DNA from: Bacteroidales bacterium GP3
GTDB lineage: Bacteria > Bacteroidota > Bacteroidia > Bacteroidales > Muribaculaceae
DNA: 17,363 bases
Assembly: GCA_001701075.1 (NCBI GenBank)
Contig: DAAK01000192.1
Location: 1-17,363 of the forward strand
Direction: 5' to 3'
The notes beneath the pieces were generated by a model, which was not told where the DNA came from, did no database searches, and saw nothing but the letters and a program-made list of their open reading frames with translations. The translations under genes were made by a program, and so were the position numbers. Of the stretch, positions 7,552-13,749 are shown piece by piece; the stretch's first letter is position 1; every line of letters begins with the position of its first letter.

Positions 7552-8520
7552 ATGGACAACAAAAATCTCGAAATCCCTTTCAGTGGAAAGGTCATCAACG
7601 GATTCGTGATGCTTACGCTCGTGGTGATAATCCCGATAATCGTAGCATTGCCCTTTATCTTCCTTCCCGAAGAAGATTATTGGATTGCAGGCATCATTTT
7701 GGCTGTTAGCTTGATAGTCTTTCCAATTCTTTGTTGCGGATTCTTCATTCTTCAGCCTAATCAGGCAAGGGTGATGATTTTCTTCGGAAAGTACCGCGGC
7801 ACATTCCGTCAGACAGGTTTCTATTGGGCAAACCCCTTTATGAATAAGAAAAAAGTGTCATTGAGAATCCGTAACATGGATGTAGCCCCGATTAAGGTGA
7901 ATGATAAGATTGGCAACCCTGTTATGATCGGTATGGTTCTTGTGTGGAAAGTCAAGGACACTTATCGTGCCGTCTTTGATGTGGATTCTGCAGACGCTCC
8001 TATGGTCACAGTTTCCAACGACAAAAATGCTCAATCTGCTATCCAAGGAGATTCCGTGGCTAAGGCACTCAATGCATTTGTCAACATACAGAGTGATGCT
8101 GCACTTCGTGAGGTGACAGGCAAATATGCCTACGATGAAGAATCCGGCGGCCATGAGGAAATCACATTGAGAAGTGACGGTCATGAAATCAACGAGCAAC
8201 TTGAGACCAAACTAAATGAGCGTTTGGCAATGGCAGGCATCGAGGTCGTGGAGGCCCGTCTTAACTATCTTGCCTATGCTCCGGAAATCGCAGCCGTAAT
8301 GCTTCGTCGTCAGCAGGCTTCCGCTATTATTGCAGCTCGTGAGAAGATTGTGGAAGGTGCTGTGTCTATGGTAAAGATGGCTCTTGATCAACTGAGTGAG
8401 GAACAGATAGTGGAACTCGACGAAGAGCGTAAGGCCACTATGGTCAGCAATCTTCTTGTTGTGCTTTGTGCTGATGAGCCGGCACAACCGGTTCTTAATA
8501 CTGGCACGTTATATCAGTGA
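7552..8520 (+). CDS. SPFH/Band 7 domain membrane protein (slipin-like)
   Basis: This 322-aa membrane protein has two hydrophobic segments near the N-terminus (~15-38 and ~44-67), followed by an SPFH/Band 7 domain (~68-250). The domain starts with the typical QARVMIFFGKYRGTFRQTGFYW-type strand and ends in a helical stretch (AYAPEIAAVMLRRQQASAIIAAREKIVEGAVSM). The C-terminus AQPVLNTGTLYQ matches what I recall of slipins in this phylum. SPFH proteins oligomerise on membranes and organise microdomains or scaffold partners. No enzymatic residue is expected. It has its own promoter and is followed, 53 bp later, by a small Arc-like DNA-binding protein under a shared terminator. The two are probably one transcript and may work together. 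Confidence 0.92.
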   Translation: MDNKNLEIPFSGKVINGFVMLTLVVIIPIIVALPFIFLPEEDYWIAGIILAVSLIVFPILCCGFFILQPNQARVMIFFGKYRGTFRQTGFYWANPFMNKKKVSLRIRNMDVAPIKVNDKIGNPVMIGMVLVWKVKDTYRAVFDVDSADAPMVTVSNDKNAQSAIQGDSVAKALNAFVNIQSDAALREVTGKYAYDEESGGHEEITLRSDGHEINEQLETKLNERLAMAGIEVVEARLNYLAYAPEIAAVMLRRQQASAIIAAREKIVEGAVSMVKMALDQLSEEQIVELDEERKATMVSNLLVVLCADEPAQPVLNTGTLYQ

Positions 8521-8522
8521 TC

Positions 8523-8543
8523 AACGATTAATGAATAACGAAT
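8523..8543 (+). repeat. Three-unit 7-bp tandem repeat (AAYGAWT)
   Basis: Three contiguous heptamers AACGATT, AATGAAT and AACGAAT start 2 bp after the SPFH stop codon. They place TAA at 8529, 8536 and 8543, covering all three frames. The first unit is identical to a unit of the array at 13145-13172. Confidence 0.65.
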
Positions 8544-8573
8544 AAATGTGGTAAGCTCCTTAAATATTGAGGA

Positions 8574-8762
8574 ATGGCTAAACTGGCTAACAAAGGATTC
8601 CTTTTGAGGCTTGATCCTGATATGATGGAGCAAGTTGAGAAATGGGCTGCACAGGAATTTCGTTCAGTCAACGGACAAATTCAATGGATTATCGCTGAGT
8701 CTCTGAAAAGGAATGGAAGAATAAGTAAAAAGAATACCGAAGCAGGAAACCAAGGGGATTGA
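8574..8762 (+). CDS. Arc-like ribbon-helix-helix DNA-binding protein
   Basis: This is a 62-aa putative transcription factor. A short beta-strand (FLLRLD, residues 9-14) is followed by helix A (~16-29). Then comes R30-S-V-N33 and helix B ending ESLKRNGRI (42-50). The same RSVN...I...ES.K..GRI pattern occurs in phage P22 Arc repressor. By alignment from memory, Arc's DNA-contacting strand residues Q9, N11 and R13 correspond to G8, L10 and R12 here, so only the Arg is kept and the target sequence should differ. RHH proteins act as dimers or tetramers. It lies downstream of the SPFH gene, and its stop codon is built into the stem of the terminator. Antitoxin function is unlikely because no toxin-like gene adjoins it. 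Confidence 0.8.
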   Translation: MAKLANKGFLLRLDPDMMEQVEKWAAQEFRSVNGQIQWIIAESLKRNGRISKKNTEAGNQGD

Positions 8763-8781
8763 GAAATCAATCTCCTTTTTT
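8753..8781 (+). terminator. Intrinsic terminator overlapping the Arc-like gene stop
   Basis: A 10-bp stem (8753-8762 with 8767-8776, one G·U pair) closes a GAAA tetraloop and runs into six T (8776-8781). The left arm includes the last codons and the TGA of the Arc-like gene, so a translating ribosome would cover it. It ends the SPFH-Arc transcript before mscS. Confidence 0.88.
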
Positions 8782-8852
8782 CAACCTTTAGAGCTATTTA
8801 GGCGTAATATTAAGAGAACACACACATAAATCTATCTTAAAACTTAGAACAT

Positions 8853-9731
8853 ATGATCCTAAATGTAGAAAATACAGGTGCAATCGCCAAGGCGATAGAA
8901 ATGCTAAAGACTATATCCTTTCAGGATGCGATCTCAAAGATTGCAAATACACTTGTAAACTTCAGTTTCAAGGTGCTGATAGCGATTGCTGTATTTTATA
9001 TAGGAAGATTTATTATAAGAAAGATCAATAAGATATTGAATAGTATCTTTGAGCGGAAGCATGTTGATCTCTCACTTGCAACGTTTGTGCAGAGTTTCAC
9101 TCAGATTCTTCTCTATTTCATTCTTGTGGTGACCATCATAGGGATTTTAGGAATAGAGACCAGTTCCTTCCTTGCTCTCTTTGCATCGGCTGGCGTTGCC
9201 ATTGGTATGGCTCTTAGTGGTACGCTTCAGAATTTTGCAGGTGGAGTGCTTATATTGATTCTTAAACCTTATAAGGTTGGTGATTATATTGAAGCTCAAA
9301 GCTTTGCCGGGACTGTGAAGGCTATGCAGATGTTTCATACAGTGATAACAACTCCCGACAACAAGACGATTCTCATTCCAAATGGAGCTCTGTCTTCTGG
9401 AAGCATCAACAACTACTCCGTACAGCCTATGAGAAGAGTTGACTGGACGGTATCAATCCAGTATGGTGATGACTTTGAAAACGCAGCAAATGCAATCAAA
9501 GAGATTCTTAATTCCGATGAGAGGGTGGAGAAAAACAATCCGGATCATCCTGTATTTGTAGGTCTGAAAGAACTTGGAGATAGCGCAGTTATACTCACTG
9601 CAAGGGCATGGACAAAGAGCGGAGAATATTGGAATCTCTTTTTTGATATATCTCAGCGCTTGTATGCCGAGCTTCCAAAGAAGGGCATCAACTTCCCATT
9701 CCCTCAGTTGGATGTTCATATTAAGAATTGA
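8853..9731 (+). CDS. Small-conductance mechanosensitive channel (MscS family)
   Basis: This 292-aa inner-membrane channel is expected to open under membrane tension and release solutes during osmotic downshock. Three TM segments are visible: ~37-53, ~80-100 and the pore helix ~104-130. The pore helix has the Gly/Ala-rich packing motif ASAGVAIGMALSGTLQNFAGG and leads into ILKPYKVGDYIE, the hallmark of the family. The MscS beta-domain follows (~135-195, with TILIPNGALSSGSINNYS), then the alpha/beta C-terminal domain ending FPFPQLDVHI. Length is near that of E. coli MscS. It stands alone between two terminators, 90 bp after the Arc-like gene. The start at 8853 gives the complete N-terminal helix. 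Confidence 0.95.
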   Translation: MILNVENTGAIAKAIEMLKTISFQDAISKIANTLVNFSFKVLIAIAVFYIGRFIIRKINKILNSIFERKHVDLSLATFVQSFTQILLYFILVVTIIGILGIETSSFLALFASAGVAIGMALSGTLQNFAGGVLILILKPYKVGDYIEAQSFAGTVKAMQMFHTVITTPDNKTILIPNGALSSGSINNYSVQPMRRVDWTVSIQYGDDFENAANAIKEILNSDERVEKNNPDHPVFVGLKELGDSAVILTARAWTKSGEYWNLFFDISQRLYAELPKKGINFPFPQLDVHIKN

Positions 9732-9772
9732 GAGTGGATAATTAAGAGGGGATTAGGATTTAATATAATCGT

Positions 9773-9813
9773 AAAAAATAAGGTTGGCTTGAAAAGAGCC
9801 AACCCTATTTTTT
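9773..9813. terminator. Bidirectional terminator between convergent genes
   Basis: A perfect 8-bp stem GGTTGGCT/AGCCAACC (9782-9789 with 9797-9804) has a 7-nt loop. Six A lie on the left (9773-9778) and six T on the right (9808-9813), so either strand shows a hairpin with a U-tract. It serves mscS on plus and the lipoprotein gene on minus. Confidence 0.9.
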
Positions 9814-9825
9814 AACTTTGTTGTT

Positions 9826-10650
9826 TTATTTCAAGATATCGCGCCAGTAGCCTGGACGGACTTTATAAGAATCTTCCCTTTTGAGTTTGGGTCGCTTAAT
9901 GAATATCTTTGTAGGTGGTTCAGCATCCGGAATGTATTCTGCCTGAGCACCGGTTGAGTCAGAAAACGCATAGATAGGGGTGTCGGCTGAACCTTCGGTT
10001 GAAACCGATCCCAACATTAGAATAGATGGTATTTCTCTGACATGCTCAGCTTTGTCGAAACCCATCAGGCGATAGGTGCCTCTCTTAGAATCTATGCGGA
10101 AAATCTTGTCGCCATCAATTTCTATGAGAGTCATCACCGGTGTCCAACCTTCTCTGAATTGATGAGCGAGCGACATTATCTCTTCACGAGCAAGAATCTT
10201 TTGAAGCCCCGACTCAGCTGGAGAGACGTAATCGATAATCTGTATGCCTTCATCAAACCACAGTGGATGCGTTTTGCCAATACTCCAACCTCTCCATCCA
10301 TAGCTTTCCCAATCTTCTACTTTAGATTGGCGCATATAATTTCTTAAAGAATCATCTGCTATAATTGGGAAATAATCTACCATAGAGATAGAATCGTCGA
10401 TAGATTTCAGAGGATATGGTCGAGAGATTGGATAGACACATAGCGCAGCAAAACCTGGAGCATCATTTTCTGACAATGAGCGCATTAGTTCTCTTAATGC
10501 ATCTTCGGGCTTAGGTTCGGCATACGAGGAATCCGTTGAATCTTTTTCTGCCTTGGCGTCATGGCATGAAGTGAAGGAAAATGAGGAGAGGCATACACTG
10601 GCTATAATCAAAGATTTCCAACCCATTTTATTCTTTATCAATTTATTCAT
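9826..10650 (-). CDS. Lipoprotein of unknown function
   Basis: I do not recognise this 274-aa protein. It has an N-terminal signal with a lipobox-like FTSC (Cys29 from the first Met). Starting at Met9 (MGWKSLIIAS) would give a more usual signal length and is an equally good start. After the Cys comes an acidic, Ser/Asp-rich linker, then a globular region with a short helix-rich start (PEDALRELMRSLSENDAPGFAAL). Beta-rich segments follow (e.g. PVMTLIEIDGDKIFRIDSKRGTYRLMGF). The tail is basic (FIKRPKLKRE). No catalytic motif stands out. The PEDALRELMRSL opening resembles proteins with a DUF4878/NTF2-like fold, but this is a guess. It lies 15 bp downstream of the lysozyme-like gene, so the two are likely co-transcribed and may act together in the envelope. 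Confidence 0.75.
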   Translation of the reverse strand: MNKLIKNKMGWKSLIIASVCLSSFSFTSCHDAKAEKDSTDSSYAEPKPEDALRELMRSLSENDAPGFAALCVYPISRPYPLKSIDDSISMVDYFPIIADDSLRNYMRQSKVEDWESYGWRGWSIGKTHPLWFDEGIQIIDYVSPAESGLQKILAREEIMSLAHQFREGWTPVMTLIEIDGDKIFRIDSKRGTYRLMGFDKAEHVREIPSILMLGSVSTEGSADTPIYAFSDSTGAQAEYIPDAEPPTKIFIKRPKLKREDSYKVRPGYWRDILK

Positions 10651-10665
10651 TGTTATATCTTTATC

Positions 10666-11301
10666 TTAATTATGAGATGCATTTTTAACGGAATCTTTCT
10701 TTTCCTCAGGATGCTCTGGAGATGAAAGATGTATGATTTCTGTCACTACTTCGGCGGTTTCAGTCAGTTTCTCACCCGAGGATGTCCCGGCATCGTGCAA
10801 CGCAGTGGGATCTTTCACAAACAACACCGCAAGTTCCTCCTGACGCCTTCTTTTTAGCTGAGAAAGCTGTTTCCCTTTATATCGGCAGTGAGCCAGATAA
10901 GCAGATTCGATGTCTCGGTTGCCAGCTTTCAGCTTTGACAATACACTTGACTTTGCCACGACACCTGGTCCACAATTATAGGCGAGAGCAGCAAGGAGAA
11001 GACTGTCTGCTCCAAATTCCCTGTATTTTGCACAAAGTTTTGCATAGTCAGCTCTTGCAAGGGCATCTGCTTCTGCCTCGGTAAGTTTTTTGCCTCTTGT
11101 GAATTTTTCCCCAGGCATCACCTTATGACCATAACCTACGAATGGCCAGTGGTTAGGACCACTAAGACCTTCATATTTCTTTATTATAGCTATAGCGTCT
11201 TCAAATGTAGGGGCCTTTCTTTCTGTCTGCGACTCAGAAACCGCAAACACAATTCCGAGTCCCACAAAGAAGACTATTATTAATAATGATATTTTTTTCA
11301 T
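10666..11301 (-). CDS. GH24-type lysozyme-like protein (envelope)
   Basis: This 211-aa protein starts at the ATG at 11301. A TTG start at 11343 would only add residues ahead of the signal. Residues 1-20 (MKKISLLIIVFFVGLGIVFA) form a signal peptide or membrane anchor. A phage-type lysozyme domain spans ~33-160, with the catalytic Glu44 in KKYEGL, the GYGH motif at 56-59, and the helical core with LAALAYNCGPG. It would cleave peptidoglycan glycan strands in the periplasm. T4 lysozyme's Asp and Thr positions are not evident: the stretch before GYGH reads GPNHWPFV. The C-terminal ~50 residues are a low-complexity, charged extension. Related lysozyme-like genes are, from memory, found on Bacteroides conjugative elements, but no transfer genes are seen here. 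It leads a two-gene unit with the downstream lipoprotein. Confidence 0.85.
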   Translation of the reverse strand: MKKISLLIIVFFVGLGIVFAVSESQTERKAPTFEDAIAIIKKYEGLSGPNHWPFVGYGHKVMPGEKFTRGKKLTEAEADALARADYAKLCAKYREFGADSLLLAALAYNCGPGVVAKSSVLSKLKAGNRDIESAYLAHCRYKGKQLSQLKRRRQEELAVLFVKDPTALHDAGTSSGEKLTETAEVVTEIIHLSSPEHPEEKKDSVKNASHN

Positions 11302-11436
11302 ATATTCAGAAATTTCAATAATAAAACGTTTGAAAGGGAGCAATGTTTATCGAACCAAATCAATAGGGTTAATTGTTATATAAATAAAGAAAAATCAAAG
11401 CAGGTGAAAGCTTGCCCAACTAATTAAAATAAAGCA

Positions 11437-11790
11437 ATGAATAAACAGCAGTTTAAGAAAGCAGTTGAAGCCGTAGGAGCTTCAATGTGCGATGAAATGA
11501 TGACCGTTTACTATAATGTAGAAGGTGCTGACCGTGAAAAAATCTCTGTCGCAGTGGCTAAAGTGCTTGGTGCTACAGGTGCAGCCAAGGCTAACGCAAA
11601 CCGTTTCTTCGACCGTGGTGTCAAAGGTTTTGCTTCTGTAGAAGAATACAATAAAGCTAAGGGAGAATTCTTCAAGAAACTATTCGAGAAGATCCGCAAA
11701 GATTTCAACGAAGAAATCTCAGCAGCATTGAAGCTTTTCAATGAAGCCGTGCCTCAGTCTGTGAAAGACGCTAATAAGGTAAATGCATAA
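11437..11790 (+). CDS. Conserved-looking helical protein of unknown function
   Basis: I do not recognise this 117-aa protein. It is almost all predicted helix, rich in Ala, Lys, Glu and Phe, with no signal peptide and no membrane segment, so it should be cytoplasmic. A central Gly-containing turn (FFDRGVKGFAS) separates an N-terminal helical part from two longer amphipathic helices (EEYNKAKGEFFKKLFEKIRKDFNEEISAALKLFNEA). It keeps the same frame without interruption and looks like a real gene by its codon use (many GCT, GGT, AAA). It is the first gene of a plus-strand unit with an acyltransferase 6 bp downstream and an amidase after that. An accessory or lipid-surface-binding role is only speculation. 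Confidence 0.75.
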   Translation: MNKQQFKKAVEAVGASMCDEMMTVYYNVEGADREKISVAVAKVLGATGAAKANANRFFDRGVKGFASVEEYNKAKGEFFKKLFEKIRKDFNEEISAALKLFNEAVPQSVKDANKVNA

Positions 11791-11796
11791 TTAGTC

Positions 11797-12348
11797 ATGA
11801 ATATCTGGAGGCTCGCATTGAAAATGACGGGCTGGAGCTTTGACATTACGGTTCCAGTCTATGATAAATGCGTCATTTGCGTGGCTCCGCACACGTCAAA
11901 CTGGGATTTCTTGCTCGGTCTGGCGGCATATCGTTCCGTGGGAAGGAAAGCCAATTTTCTGATGAAGAGTTTTTGGTTTTTCTTCCCTTTGAAGTATCTG
12001 ATGCGCTATTTCGGTGGGATTCCCGTGGAGCGTTCAAAAGATAAGTCAAAGGGTTCCCTGACTGAAAGGGTGATTCATCTGTTCCAGACGGAGCCATATG
12101 TCAACCTTGCGGTCACGCCTGAAGGTACACGTAGTGCTGTCGACCAGTGGAAAACAGGATTTCTCTATATAGCCTACGGAGCTAAAGTGCCAATTCTTCT
12201 CGGTGTAATTGATTACAGCAAGAAGCACATACAAATAAGTCAGACCTATCAACCTACCGGTAACGTTGAGACCGACATGAAAGCCATTAGGGAATATTAC
12301 TCTGATTGGAAACATGCGGCCCGATATCCTGAAAAGTTCATTCCATAA
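11797..12348 (+). CDS. 1-acylglycerol-3-phosphate O-acyltransferase-like protein (PlsC family)
   Basis: This is a 183-aa member of the PlsC/LPLAT superfamily, which transfers acyl groups to lysophosphatidic acid or related lipids at the inner membrane. Visible motifs are the catalytic H32-TSNW-D37 (HX4D), the Arg-containing GGIPVERS (73-80) and VTPEGTRS (106-113). All three are needed by the family and present in order. It is short for a PlsC, as many bacteroidal paralogues are, and lacks an obvious N-terminal TM helix, although the FWFFFPLKYL stretch (59-68) is hydrophobic and could dip into the membrane. It starts 6 bp after the unknown 117-aa gene and ends 11 bp before the amidase gene. 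The acceptor may be a lipid other than LPA. Confidence 0.88.
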   Translation: MNIWRLALKMTGWSFDITVPVYDKCVICVAPHTSNWDFLLGLAAYRSVGRKANFLMKSFWFFFPLKYLMRYFGGIPVERSKDKSKGSLTERVIHLFQTEPYVNLAVTPEGTRSAVDQWKTGFLYIAYGAKVPILLGVIDYSKKHIQISQTYQPTGNVETDMKAIREYYSDWKHAARYPEKFIP

Positions 12349-12359
12349 CCTCAATCCAG

Positions 12360-13160
12360 ATGAAAGACCTAAAAGTTTGCCTATATCCGCAGGAAATAGT
12401 TTGGAACAACAAGGAGCAAAATTTCCTGAATTTAGAGAAGGCTCTCCAGCGGATGCATCCTGCAACGGACCTCATGATAATTCCGGAAACATTTTCCACA
12501 GGTTGTCCTTATGGTGATAAAGAAAGTGTGAGGGAACTTGCAGAAAGGAATTCCGGCAAGACTATTGAGCGTCTGAAAGAACTTGCGGCCCGATATCATG
12601 TCGCAATTGCCGGAAGCTATATTGCTGACACAGGTGGTTTGCTTGCCAACCGTGCTTTCTTCATCGAGCCAAGTGGTGAGGAATCGTTTGGCGACAAACG
12701 TCATCTTTTCAGTATGGCTGGAGAAGATAAACTTCTATCTCCGGGATATAAGAGAATGAAGGTAAGGTATCGCGGTTGGGAGATTGCCATGATTGTTTGC
12801 TATGATATCCGGTTCCCGGTTTGGTGCAGAAATGTCGGCAATGAATACGACCTTCTTATAGCGGTTGCCAACTGGCCGAAGGCAAGGATAGAGGCTTGGA
12901 AAAAACTTCTTATGGCTCGTGCAATCGAGAATGAGGCTTATGTGTGTGGAGTCGATTGTAAGGGAAAGGATGTGAAGGAAATAGAATATGACGGGACTTC
13001 CTTGGCTATTGATTTCAAAGGGAACGATATTTCTATTGCTGATCCTGATGGAGGCGACCTTGTATATGCTACTCTTTCACTTGAAAAGCTAAATTCCTTC
13101 CGAGAGAAATTTCCGGCTTTTAGGGATGCTGACAAGTTTAGTATAACGATCAACGATTAA
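12360..13160 (+). CDS. Carbon-nitrogen hydrolase, YafV/Nit2-like omega-amidase
   Basis: This 266-aa cytoplasmic amidase has the nitrilase-superfamily triad complete and in order: Glu43 (IPETFSTG), Lys113 (GDKRHLF) and Cys147 (MIVCYDIRFPVW). The FSTG, KRHLF and RFPVW contexts match the YafV/Nit2 branch. Those enzymes hydrolyse omega-amides such as alpha-ketoglutaramate or deaminated glutathione, often as metabolite repair. It is distinct from the AguB-type amidase elsewhere in the window. It is the third gene of the plus-strand unit starting at 11437. Its last codons (Thr-Ile-Asn-Asp-stop) are encoded inside a 7-bp tandem array, so the C-terminus may vary in length between strains. Confidence 0.93.
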   Translation: MKDLKVCLYPQEIVWNNKEQNFLNLEKALQRMHPATDLMIIPETFSTGCPYGDKESVRELAERNSGKTIERLKELAARYHVAIAGSYIADTGGLLANRAFFIEPSGEESFGDKRHLFSMAGEDKLLSPGYKRMKVRYRGWEIAMIVCYDIRFPVWCRNVGNEYDLLIAVANWPKARIEAWKKLLMARAIENEAYVCGVDCKGKDVKEIEYDGTSLAIDFKGNDISIADPDGGDLVYATLSLEKLNSFREKFPAFRDADKFSITIND

Positions 13161-13172
13161 CGATCAATGATC
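13145..13172 (+). repeat. Four-unit 7-bp tandem repeat (AACGATY) spanning the amidase stop
   Basis: Four contiguous heptamers are present: AACGATC, AACGATT, AACGATC and AATGATC. The stop codon TAA (13158-13160) lies inside the array. Losing one unit would shift the frame but meet a stop within a few codons, so only the last residues would change. Confidence 0.85.
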
Positions 13173-13238
13173 ATAAAAATAATGAACCTTTGTGGTGGTA
13201 AGAGTGTTTAATTATCGTAAAAAGAATAAAACAATATT

Positions 13239-13266
13239 AGTCTTAAGTCTTGAGTCTTCAGATTCA
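13239..13266 (+). repeat. Three-to-four-unit 7-bp tandem repeat (AGTCTTN)
   Basis: Three contiguous units AGTCTTA, AGTCTTG and AGTCTTC are followed by a degenerate AGATTCA. The array sits in the 156-bp gap between the amidase and thioredoxin genes, about 50 bp before the thioredoxin start. It may change spacing in a promoter or leader. The rest of the gap is AT-rich with no clear promoter; a TAGATTTA at 13302-13309 is too close to the ATG. Confidence 0.75.
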
Positions 13267-13316
13267 ATTCCTGAGAGTAATATGTAAGAAAACATTAATC
13301 TTAGATTTATAAAATT

Positions 13317-13613
13317 ATGGAAACATTTGAAGAAATAATCCAATCTCCGACACCAGTTCTCGTAGACTTTTTCGCCACTTGGTGTGGCCCATGCCGTATG
13401 ATGCACCCTATTCTTGAAGAACTTCATGAAAAGATGGGCGACAAGGTACGTATCATCAAGATCGATATAGACAAGAACGAGCAACTCGCTGCTAAGTATG
13501 TTGTTCAATCAGTTCCGACACTCATGATTTTCAAGAACAATAAGCTTGAATGGCGTGGCGCAGGAGTACACTCAGCAGCTGATCTGCAGAGAATGCTTGA
13601 AGCATACCTATAA
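13317..13613 (+). CDS. Thioredoxin
   Basis: This is a 98-aa cytoplasmic dithiol-disulfide oxidoreductase. The active site W22-C23-G-P-C26 is intact, in the usual setting VDFFATWCGPCRMMHPILEEL. The cis-proline Pro67 (QSVPTLMIF) and the KIDIDKNEQLAAKY strand-helix are typical. There is no signal peptide. It is slightly shorter than E. coli thioredoxin (about 108 aa) because the N-terminal strand is reduced. It probably has its own promoter, since 156 bp separate it from the amidase, and it is followed by a strong terminator. The species likely has several thioredoxins, so no gene symbol is assigned. Confidence 0.96.
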   Translation: METFEEIIQSPTPVLVDFFATWCGPCRMMHPILEELHEKMGDKVRIIKIDIDKNEQLAAKYVVQSVPTLMIFKNNKLEWRGAGVHSAADLQRMLEAYL

Positions 13614-13647
13614 TTTAATGTACAAATAAGAGAAAGGAAATTAATAG

Positions 13648-13687
13648 AAAAAAAAGAAAGTTCCAATAATCGGGACTTTCTTTTTTT
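13648..13687. terminator. Bidirectional terminator between thioredoxin and Mur ligase genes
   Basis: A 9-bp stem GAAAGTTCC/GGGACTTTC (13656-13664 with 13672-13680, one G·U pair) has a 7-nt loop. Eight A lie on the left (13648-13655) and seven T on the right (13681-13687), giving a U-tract on either strand. It ends the thioredoxin transcript and probably the opposing agu-hydrolase-ligase transcript, 62 bp past the ligase stop. Confidence 0.9.
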
Positions 13688-13749
13688 GCTATAACGGACT
13701 CGATGGGAGGTTGGGAAGTCTCCCTTTCATTGTGAATGCTCGGGGAGTC

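Noticed and set aside
8574..8762. Arc-like protein as an antitoxin of a toxin-antitoxin pair
   Set aside because: No small toxin-like frame adjoins it: upstream is the SPFH gene, and downstream are a terminator and mscS.
9727..9765. Possible degenerate heptamer array after mscS
   Set aside because: The segment is purine-rich with loosely similar GAATTGA/GATAATT pieces, but no two adjacent 7-bp units match well enough.
10666..11301. Lysozyme-like gene as a sign of a prophage or conjugative element
   Set aside because: No holin, spanin, capsid, tail, integrase or transfer gene is present in the window, and the gene sits among chromosomal functions.
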